DNA of 64,000 nucleotides from Molossus alvarezi (lineage: Eukaryota > Chordata > Mammalia > Chiroptera > Molossidae), in NCBI GenBank assembly GCA_037176705.1, contig CM073885.1:218500290-218564289 (forward strand), written 5' to 3'. The translations under genes were made by a program, and so were the position numbers. Shown piece by piece: positions 55,443-64,000 of this stretch. The notes under the pieces are model-generated. The model had not been told where the DNA came from, ran no database searches, and worked only from the letters and a program-made list of their open reading frames with translations. Position 1 is the first letter of the stretch, and every line of letters starts with the position of its first letter.

Positions 55443-55857
55443 CTAATAGTTATCATTTATTGCTCTATTAGTATACAGACCAGACAATACCTTGTTTAAT
55501 CTACTCAGAAACTCATCTCAAGTATTACCTCCTCAGAGAGGCCTTCCCTGGCCACTCTGAATTCGCCAGCCTCAGTTGCTCTATTGTAGCCTTCATCACT
55601 ATTTGAAATTTTTATTTATTGGGCTTATGTGTTCACTGTGCCCTTCTCCACCCAACTCTTTTCCTGTCCCAATAAGAATGTTTCTGTCTTGCATATCACT
55701 ACAACCATCGTGACTCAATGAGTGACAGGATAAATAAAAAACAATGTGGATGAGAACTCTGAAGCTCAGAGAGGCTAAAAAATTAAGATCCCAGGGTGGT
55801 AAGTGGCAAAGCCCATATTTGAACCCCTGTCTCTTATCCACTATACGAGACACTGTT
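55443..55857 (-). repeat. MIR SINE split by an L2 piece
   Basis: Reverse MIR starts 'atagttatcatttattgctc', 'cttgtttaatctactcagaa', breaks at about 55502, and resumes at about 55741 with 'tgagaactctgaagctcaga'. The gap is L2 in plus orientation ('cagagaggccttccctggcc', 'tgttcactgtgcccttctcc'). Confidence 0.68.
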
Positions 55858-55959
55858 GTCCATTATATTATATGGACAATGGAAGGATGACAAAGCTTAC
55901 TCATTAGGACATTTCTCTCTGGTAAGGGAGGGAAAACATTCACTTCCAGTCAACATTTG

Positions 55960-56605
55960 CTAACCTTGCTAGGATCTGTATTCAGCACCAAGGACACACA
56001 AGTAAACAATACTAACATCGCCCAGATCAGCATGGAGCTTTTGGTCGACGCCAATGATTTTCAGCTGGTGTGCCACAAGAATGATTAAAATATGCAATAG
56101 CTATTTAATCAGGGACACTGACCTCTCTTCCCTTAGATTGTCAAAAAAAAAAAAAAAAAAAATGACAACAGCCAACACAGTAATAGCTGTGAATGAATCA
56201 AACATACCTATTTTTTAGTCAGATTGGCAAAAAATATAATATATACATTTTTAGTAATTAGTTTATGTGTGCCATGAGATGAAAAGGGTTGAAAATCACT
56301 GGTTTAGTCAGTAGGGAAGACTGAAATTACAAATAATAACAAGTAAGATACATATTTTAAAAGGAATATATAGGGACAGAAAAAAATAGCAAGGTAACTC
56401 TTTCAAGTCAAGGTGGTCAAGGAAGTCTCCTCTGTGGGAGGAAATGTAGCCTATTCAGGAAGGTAAGAGAAGTACAACAAGAAGGTCATTTAGAGGTAAG
56501 GGCGGGAATGGCAGGAGGTAAATAAAGAACAGCTTAGAAAATGACATCTATGAACAATGACCATACATGGTGGAGAGTGATTTGTCCTAACAGAAGTTGC
56601 TTGTA
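55960..56605 (-). repeat. L2 LINE split by a hAT element
   Basis: 'aggatctgtattcagcacca', 'acacaagtaaacaatacta', 'gcatggagctttt' lead to the hAT at 56052. After 56301, 'gtcagtagggaagactgaaa' and 'tcaaggtggtcaaggaagtc' continue L2 in the same direction. Confidence 0.65.
56052..56301 (-). mobile_element. Nonautonomous hAT transposon
   Basis: Left 'caatgattttcagc', right 'gttgaaaatcactg'. Same orientation as 34556, opposite to 21212. It contains an A-run at 56144-56161. Only 4 of 8 flanking bases match. Confidence 0.84.
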
Positions 56606-56837
56606 GTGCTATTACTACGGGAGTTAAGAGAATGGTAAAATTCCCACCACAGGGAAGGCTTCATGAAGTCATTATGACACTTATACTCCTATTTCTCACT
56701 CATCCAATTCTCAGATATCACACTACCATAGGTAATCTCTTTTATGAGCTGTTTATATGTCCCTCCAAAATTACTTTATTAAACACAAACAACTGTAAAT
56801 ATAAATTTTTATCTCCATATTCTTTTACTGCACTACA

Positions 56838-57140
56838 CAGTGTACAATGTAAACCATTCTGTACTTAGCAACACACGTTGGACACCTGTCCATGTCAGCA
56901 CGTAGAGAACTTTCTTATCTTTGTTTTTACAGCTGCATAGTGTTCATAAGGACGTACCATCATTTATTTACTTTTCATAATTTATTAAACATTGGGATAT
57001 TTCCAATCTTGGGCTATGAAGCAGTTTTGTAGATATGGCCACTTATTACTATGCAAATATACTTATAATTTTTAAAGCTATTGTTGAATTGCCCTCAATG
57101 GGGATTATTTGAAAATGCCTCCAAATGGTTAGATTTAACT
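56838..57140 (-). repeat. Old L1 3' region
   Basis: 'acagctgcatagtgttcata', 'catcatttatttacttttca' and 'ttgttgaattgccctcaatg' resemble an ancient L1 3' part. 56606-56837 is unrecognised. Confidence 0.5.
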
Positions 57141-58769
57141 ACAACACTAACCATAAAGCTAGAGAAGCAAACAAAAAGAATTATTGTTTTAAATGATACC
57201 ACTAATATGCTTGTTCATTTTCAATAAAATACTGCGTATAACTAACAATTCAGAATGGAAAGTTGTGTCATATATTGGAAAAAGTACGAACTCAGGCTTA
57301 GGGAAGTGTGAAGCTAATGCAATTTAGGCGTTCGTCTTTCGGAAAAATGCCATGAAACTCCCCGTTGCAGTGCAGAGCTCTGGGAGGGGCTGGTGTGAGA
57401 GACGGGCTCTGAAATGTAAGCTTCATCGGCTTGGTGGCAGGTCTGCTCTGTAGAGGACATGCATGCACACATGTAGAGGAAAACAACCTAACTGTCCTTT
57501 TCATTTGGGAGAAACCATGTTCAAAAATGTTTACCACTGTCCTTGGCTACACGTCAGTGAGAACCAGTCCACGGGCCTTCATGGTGTCAGACCCATGATG
57601 TATGTAATATTCCCTGTATTCACATTCTGTCTCCCCAAAGGGATTCATTCCATGTGTGTGACACTTTTCATCTCAGCAACTCCAAACACCTTACAGAAAC
57701 TTCTTGTTAGAAAAGTGTCACATTGCAGAGAAAATATCTTGGGAAGAGCTCAGAGGGCCCATCCGTTTCAGCTATCCTGATCACATGCCTACAAGCTCCA
57801 TCTGGTAAGAGGTCACTATCAGGAAAGGACTTCTGTAGACTAAGTTTGAAAGAGATAAGCTGACAGATTGGGTTTGGTGATCTGAAGTTAATGATCCATC
57901 TCGGTACGAAGCAGCAGCTTGCTTGCCTGGTCCCAGGTTCCACTGCCATTCCTCAGTCGAGCAGCATCGTAATGCTTCTGGGGAGAGAAGTACAGCCAGC
58001 CGAGGAGAAGAGAAACACAGTCCTTGGAATAGCAGTAGAAAATAAAACATAAGCAGAGCAGAGAGGAAAGAAGAGAGGAACCCAGACCAGGGTTAAGAGA
58101 CCACATCGTTAACTAGTGTAATGTCAGTTAAAAACAAAGTGAAAAGTAAAAAACAAACAAACAAAACCAAAACCAAAATCAAAAACATTGATCATAGAAC
58201 AGAAATTTAGTAAGGTAGGTCACTTGCCAAACAAGATTAGGGTTTTAGTGGAACGGACTACATTGAACAGAGAAAGACTAGAACCAGACGTTTAAAATAT
58301 AGGCATCATCCAATTAAGTGCGATTTGGGAAGAGTCCACATCCAGCCACCTGCCTCACACATTTAAGGGGTTTTAGGACGAAGTTTAAGTAGTGTTGACC
58401 TTCAGTCAATTGTGCCTCATAAACCGGGTCTACGTACATTGCCAGGGCTCAAATGAGTCTGGTGACAGCTCGTCAGGAAGCTGCCAGCCCTGCGCTCTCT
58501 TTTCTCTCTTACTTTGATCAAGGATGACTCACCCAAGGGGAGGTCACTGATATCTATGTGAAAGGCAATTAATTTACAACCACAGACTCTGATGTATAAG
58601 AAACATCACTTTTTAACCTTCTCTTTTTTATTATGGTTGGTTTTTAAATGTGTGTTTATTTTGTCTTGACTGGTTCCTTTGAAATCCCTACTCATCCCAT
58701 GGTGTCTCCCTGGGTGGTGGAGAATGGAATAGCTGTCATTACTGGGGTCTTATCTCCCCTTGACCACAC
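57141..58769. other. No recognisable feature
   Basis: Unique-looking sequence of about 1.6 kb, longest repeat-free run after 28 kb. Overlapping frames (57463-57780, 105 codons; minus frames near 57707-58106) lack domains. Confidence 0.5.
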
Positions 58770-59240
58770 AAGATTCAGGATGCTTATGTGGTGCCCAGAA
58801 AGCTGGGTGTGAGGCTCACTGTGGTTTTTGCTAACCTTTCAGGCATTCCCAAACCCATCCTGCTTTGCTACCTTCCGTGCTGCCGAGGGTGGACAAATGG
58901 TCAATTGACAGAACCAGCCAGTGAGCAGAAAGAGAGCTGCTGCTGCGGGTGTGGGAAATGCTTGTCTTTCCCTGATAAAATGAATGCAAGATACCAGGGC
59001 TCCCTCTTCCTCTCCCCTGACGTGACTGGGCTCGGCCTCTGGACCTGCAGCAGGCGGCCTGCAACGCGAGGGGCAGGCCAGGAGTGCAGACCCGGTGCCC
59101 CCAACACCACGGGGCCGCTGAACCTCTTCCGGGACCCACTTTCTTTCAGTTGTGAGAGAATAAAGAAACACCCTCTTTGTTTAAGCCCCTCTATTTTGGG
59201 TTTTTCATTATTTGCAGCTTAAAGCATTTCTAACTGATTC
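58770..59240 (+). repeat. Possible MLT1-like LTR
   Basis: The right end 'gagagaataaagaaacaccc', 'tttgtttaagcccctctatt', 'cttaaagcatttctaactga' resembles MaLR LTR ends, including an AATAAA. The CpG-rich middle carries opposing 102-144-codon frames without known domains. Non-coding interpretation preferred. Confidence 0.4.
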
Positions 59241-60174
59241 GTAGAGGATACAGCTCTGTTCTCCAGTCTATCCTGGTTGCTGCTGATAAAGTTATCGTCC
59301 AATGGTTCCTTGAAATCCAGTGACCAACTGTTCCTGTGTCCTTCACTGAACATAAGAAATGATCAGGACTGGGACTCTGGTGGCTAGGGCTCAAAGCCCA
59401 GCCAGGGAGCCAGGAGTAGGTCCCCGCTACTCTGAAAACCAGCGGACTGCTATCCTTGCCCTGGATGGAAAAGCTGACTTTTTTATCCACTTGCCACTTT
59501 CACAGGCACCCCCTTTCTCTTTCCTCCACTCAGGGCATCTGTTACAACCTTCTCTGTGAGCTGAGGTTTTCACAAATAAATGCGATGCCTTTCCTCAGGA
59601 AGCTCCTACTTTCTGTTCAGCCACCAGCCACCTGTGAGACCCGGCAGCAAACAGAAAGGTATCTGCTTCCAACGCAGGAGGGAAACTAGAGCGAGCCAAC
59701 ACAGCTTAGTATTTTCATGCATTACCTCGCCACACCCACCAGTCTAGCAAAGTAGCCACCGTGGCAAGACACGCTGTGGGAATAATGACAGCTAATTAAT
59801 GAGAGGATTTTTGAGCCTTGTGCTGACTTGCATGGATGATGTCACTTGGCTTGCTTGTCCTCTACACAGCAGGTTTTTCAATGCACATATGTCATAGGGA
59901 TGCTTTTTTATTTGTAAGCAGGAGAGCTGGTGGGGTTTGGATGGTGGTATATAGACGAGAAGGGGAGAAAAAAAGAGAATGACTGTTCATCTTGGATTTG
60001 GGTTATTTCTAAGACTTGCCATTTTGACCTTCACTGCTTATATTTGAGAAGTCAGAGCTTTCATTTGAAAATGTTTGCTTTTTATTTCTGGATTTTCTTT
60101 CTTTTTTATTTTTTGAAAATGTTTTATTTATGATTTAAAACTTGGTTTTTAAAAAAGGTAATTATTTACATGAT
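59241..60174. other. No recognisable feature
   Basis: Unique-looking sequence. 59760-59850 ('cagctaattaatgagaggat', 'tggatgatgtcacttgg') has the look of a conserved non-coding block, but that needs alignment. Confidence 0.45.
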
Positions 60175-60360
60175 TAATTGAATAATTGATTGTAATAGCA
60201 AATGACTGGAAACAACCTAAATATCATCAATAGCAGCCTGATTCAAACAAATTACATATAGTATGACAAATAGTACACATAATTATAGAATGGAACACTA
60301 TACAGCTACCAAAGAAATGAGGGTGTGCACTGTAACAAGTATGAAAAGTCTTCTCTCCCA
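60175..60360 (+). repeat. Old L1 fragment
   Basis: 'caaatgactggaaacaacct', 'agaatggaacactatacagc' fit a decayed L1 ORF2 end. Confidence 0.65.
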
Positions 60361-60407
60361 TGCTTGTATTTTATTTGCTTCTTTTCCACATCCTCCATAA
60401 GTTATTT

Positions 60408-60648
60408 TTTTTTTTTTTTTATCCTCACCCAATGAATTTTTGCATTCATCTTCAGATAGAGTGAGAGGGAGAGAGGGAGGAAGAGAGAGGGAGAAATATT
60501 GATGTGAGAGAAACACATCAAGTGGTTGCCACCCACACGTCCCCAATTGGGGCTGGGGCCAAACTGCAACCAAGGTACATGGGAATCAAACCTGGGACTC
60601 TCTGGACCATAGGCCGATGCTCTAACCACTGAGCGAAACTGGCCAGTG
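60408..60648 (-). mobile_element. Ves-type SINE, class A (older)
   Basis: Minus copy with head ending 'gagcgaaactggccagtgcc'. The 'cccttagc' block is deleted. Flanks ccataagttatt and ccatgagttact form a decayed TSD. Confidence 0.9.
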
Positions 60649-60660
60649 CCATGAGTTACT

Positions 60661-61570
60661 TCTTATGAATCTTTTCAGAGTTTCTTTATAGACAAGTAAA
60701 TACAAATGTAGATTCTTATGTTTTCTTTTTTATATGAAAAGTAGAGTACTTTGCACACTCTTACGTCCCTTGTTTATTTTACTCTGACATTCAGAGAGTA
60801 ATTATAACTCAGAGGCTTAGTATAAGGGCACTGCCAGACTGCAGCACAATCAAAACTACAAAACAACTTTAGAAAGCTGTGCTACCCATGTTCCTCAACA
60901 CAGCTAGTGAATATCTCCACAGGTGTTTAGATTGTTAGGTGAACTACAGTCTATGTTCCTTTGGTGCTTACAGTCCACCACTCTCACAAGAGGGGGAACG
61001 CTGGAGGAAAGCTTTTTGTGTGTTTAGACTGGGGGCCAGCTCAGCCCTTTGGTCCTCCTTCGGTGAGGTCTTTCTGCACATTCATCTGCACCATCTGCCA
61101 CCATAAGGACATGCGATGTTAATGCAACGTAATTACAGTACATGTTTTCTATTCCTGCATTACCTGTAGGCATTCATAATTGGCCAGAAGGGACAAATAT
61201 CAGTCCCCTGACATAATTCCTAATGCAATAAAGCTGTGTGTAGGTGGCTTTTAAATAACAAACATATCATTATTTTCCCAAAAAACATTAACCCTAAAGG
61301 TCATCCAGTCAATACCCAAATATTTGTGACAAGAATCAGTCCCTTTAAAAAAAACAAACACCTATATGTTTAGAATAGTCTACAATAACTGCTCCCAAAT
61401 TGCAGCAAAATTAAAGTCAGTTTCCCATTAATCAGGGGGAAATTATGTAGTTTGTGGCTCTAAGTAAGCCAAATTTCTCCTGCAATGCCTATTTCTCAGT
61501 TACTTGGCAACTTCTCTGCGCCCATCAGGGGAAATCATGAGTTATGGAGAACTGGTTAATGAATGATAAC
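60661..61570. other. No recognisable feature, possibly conserved
   Basis: Nearly a kilobase free of recognisable repeats, with AT-rich blocks such as 'ttaatgcaacgtaattacag' and 'ccattaatcagggggaaatt'. No coding frame. Confidence 0.45.
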
Positions 61571-61740
61571 GTGGTGTTAAAGTTCATCTAACCCAACCTC
61601 CTCACTTCACAGATAAGGAAACCAAGGAAGGGAATGGTTAAATGACTGGCCCAACATCACGCAATGACTTCCTGCCGGACGCAGGGTTGGGAGCCAAACC
61701 TGGGGCTGGCCAGCTCAGCAGTCCTGCACACTCCTAGGCA
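61571..61740 (-). repeat. MIR-like SINE
   Basis: 'acccaacctcctcacttcac', 'agataaggaaaccaaggaag', 'tgactggcccaacatcacgc' follow reversed MIR. Confidence 0.72.
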
Positions 61741-61929
61741 CGGATGAGAAAACAGACTCCAATACTTATTATTGACAAGGACATGATGATTACTGACAAC
61801 ACTCCAGGCATATACACAATGTGTTTTTAGAATATCTTTTTTCCTAATTAAGCAACCTCATTCACTCCCATAGTTGTCATTGCCACCTGTGTAACTGATG
61901 ACTTAAATAGTAAAACCAGCCCTGACCCC

Positions 61930-62470
61930 TTCCATGCATCCCATTGCCTTTACCACAATACTTTTCAGCAATTTCCCCAAAGGGTACATAGTCTCTATGC
62001 TCTTGCCTGAAACTCTTACTGTCTTCCTCATGTTCATGAAATAAAGCGCATATAGCATGATTATTTAAGGTCCTTCATATAACCTGTCCCCTCTCCGCCT
62101 GATTTTTATTTCACCATAGCTTTTCAATGTTCGGTTCCATAAAGGCAAAAATAATTGCAATTTTTTGAGTCGTTTTTGAGTCCATAGACAGGCGCTCCCT
62201 CTATCTAAAATACTATCCTCTGCTCACCTTCTCACTTCTGAGCGTGTTGTCCACTGTTGTGCTCATGTTCAGCCTTTAAGACTCAACCTGAGTGTAAGAA
62301 TCAACCTTTCAGTGAAGCCAATAGGCAGAGCTTATTTTTTCATGCTTACACCCCGCCTTGTATTTCTATTATTATATATCACATCGTATTATAATTCCTT
62401 ATTTACATGTCACTGTGGTATTTATATTTGCCTCAAGATGTAGCATGCCTCAATGAATAGTAAAAAGAAT
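61930..62470 (+). repeat. L2 LINE 3' part
   Basis: 'aggtccttcatataacctgt', 'tgctcatgttcagcctttaa', 'gaatcaacctttcagtgaag' and 'catgcctcaatgaatagt' follow L2 to its tail. Diverged. Confidence 0.58.
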
Positions 62471-63379
62471 AAATGGGAATGTGTAATAATAATCTAGAGA
62501 AACATTTTGTGGTTATATGTAACGTGGTATTCTTAGAACATCTGAAAATAATAGTATTTGGTCAATGCTACTTGGACTGGACTCATTGCCTAAGCTATAG
62601 AATTGAAATGCTTTGCATTTATAAACTTTTAATAACTATAATTTAGAACAATTATGATTCATATCTACCTTACCCTTTCATTGAAACATGAGTTTGTTTC
62701 CTCACTATGAAATCATTGCACATAATCATCTCCAGATGACAAATAGTCATTTCAGCATAACACACAAATAGGGGGAAAAAATCTTACATTTTATCTCTTT
62801 TTCTGTAGAGTATTCACCAAAGTGTTTCAAGTATTTTTTAGTAGAATTAGTTAGTTTCTGCACCTCTACCAATATATAATCAAATACATTTTATTTAACA
62901 TTTATTAAGATGTTCTGGACTTCTGGGGTACAAGAACATATATGAATGAGGTTATTATATATGTACACATAGATCATATATATGGGGTTAAATATGGTGT
63001 TTACTAAATTAAATGGGGACATTTAACTAATTGCAACACTAGCCTAGAGAGTGGCTAATGCTTCATTTCAGGACTTCTCATAGATTTCGACCAAAGTACA
63101 CAATATAGAGATGAATGCTTTTATATCCCTGGAGAATCTAGAGGCTCACTTCCTACAAAGTTAAAATTTATTTAAATTTGCTAATTGCACTTAGATTTTG
63201 CATTTTACTCCCTTATATGTTGTTTTAAGCAACTAAATTATGAATAAGATTTCCACCTAACCCTGGAAGCTGTGCCGTGAGTAAGCGACAGTACCTAGTG
63301 CTCCCCTTTGTCACATATACCAGGGATCATGAGCTACCAAGTGTGATGAGCAAGTGTGTAGTGGAAAAGTACTGAGTCT
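62471..63379. other. No recognisable feature
   Basis: AT-rich unique sequence. Confidence 0.5.
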
Positions 63380-63500
63380 CATCACAAAGACTTGGATCCA
63401 ACCCTTACTTACTCGCTTTTGATCTAATGAAATCACCAATCTTTTCAGAGTTTAGTCTTCTCACCTTAATGAGAATAATAACACCTGCCTTACCTCCTCA
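63380..63500 (+). repeat. MIR SINE fragment
   Basis: 'acttggatccaacccttact', 'ttagtcttctcaccttaatg', 'agaataataacacctgcctt' follow MIR order. Confidence 0.65.
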
Positions 63501-64000
63501 GGGAATTATTTTAAAAACTGAACGACAATTGCTCCGAGATTTGAAAACTCAGGCTTGGAAAATGGGCAGGAGCAAAGGGCGTTCAGGCAGGCAGAACCAC
63601 AGCCGAGGGTCAGCATAGCGCAGCCTGAACCACGGCTGCAGCCACCAGGGCCTCGGAGTGGCCCCCTCTCGGCTGGCCACCGCTTCCGCCAACGCCACCA
63701 GAATGAATTGTGTGTCACTAAGTCTAACTCTAGTGGCAAGGAAGGCTAGCCATGTACATATCAGGTTTGGGGTTTTGTCTTTTATGGTAGGAGACGGGCC
63801 TATGATCTAAATCATAAGCTAATAGACTGGAAACTCCCTCAGAGACAAGAGGGGATTAAGATGCTGGGTCCAGGACGTCTCTTTGTTCAACTGTTGCCAT
63901 CATCTCCTCACTGGTATCACTGCCTCCAGCTCCGTTCCCCTCCAAGCCACTCTCCCTGCTGGCACCAGTGTCTTTTCCAAAGGAAAATCTGGTTTCTTGC
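63501..64000. other. No recognisable feature, locally GC-rich
   Basis: 63560-63700 is GC-rich with several CpGs and overlapping 63-77-codon frames on both strands, none with a domain. Confidence 0.45.

Noticed and set aside
58788..59222. 144-codon protein
   Set aside because: Lies within a probable MLT1-like LTR with opposing open frames; composition looks like CpG-rich non-coding DNA.

Overview
This is a stretch of mammalian nuclear DNA, almost certainly from a bat and most likely a vesper bat or another yangochiropteran. The main evidence is about 39 copies of tRNA-derived SINEs of the Ves type. They carry Pol III A-box and B-box words (tggctcagcggt, ggttcggttcc), a fixed body, an A-rich tail and usually matching target-site duplications (TSDs). 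Older mammal-wide repeats (MIR, L2, MER5, Charlie-like hAT, Tigger, MLT1-type LTR) and L1 fragments fill much of the rest. I found no host protein-coding gene, rRNA, functional tRNA or CRISPR array. The ORFs that can be drawn are short, and most are reverse or sense translations of SINEs and L1s. The window is therefore intergenic or lies inside a large intron; the sequence alone does not decide which.

I use four SINE classes. Class A is the full-length Ves type (head gccctggccggtttggctc, body with 'ggttgcagtttgtcccc'). Class B has a head reading 'gtggctcagtggttgagca' and body 'catgcccaggttgtgggc'. Class C has 'tggctcagttggttagag', with a body resembling 'gggttcgatcc...gaggcaactgattgatg'. The fourth is a head-only form in which the A tail follows directly after 'gtacc'.

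Layout: 1-8280 is mostly unique AT-rich sequence with scattered SINE, MIR and Tigger copies. 8284-9430 is a stack of three retroposed insertions separated by four copies of one TSD word. 9.5-20.5 kb holds L1 fragments, an MLT1-type LTR, a Charlie element and two of the three head-only SINEs. 20.6-26.2 kb has L2, a bat-type hAT element and SINEs. 27.0-28.7 kb is a twin-primed (5'-inverted) L1 beside a SINE-L1 chimera at the same target word. 29-38 kb has L1, two related LTRs and a SINE with probable 5' transduction. 38.3-38.9 kb is a repeat-poor, CpG-richer segment. 39-51 kb has old L1, L2, MIR and MER5 sequence with SINEs. 51.6-54.7 kb is one ancient DNA transposon pushed apart by a nested L1 and seven SINEs. 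54.7-64 kb is mostly old repeats and unique sequence, with one SINE near 60.5 kb.

Nothing resembles a new multi-gene system. The points of real interest concern retroposition: a recurrent head-only SINE with shared diagnostic bases, a SINE-L1 chimera, stacked insertions at reused target sites, a 5'-transducing SINE and a deeply nested DNA transposon. Repeat family names come from remembered consensus patterns, not a database search; older families are tentative.
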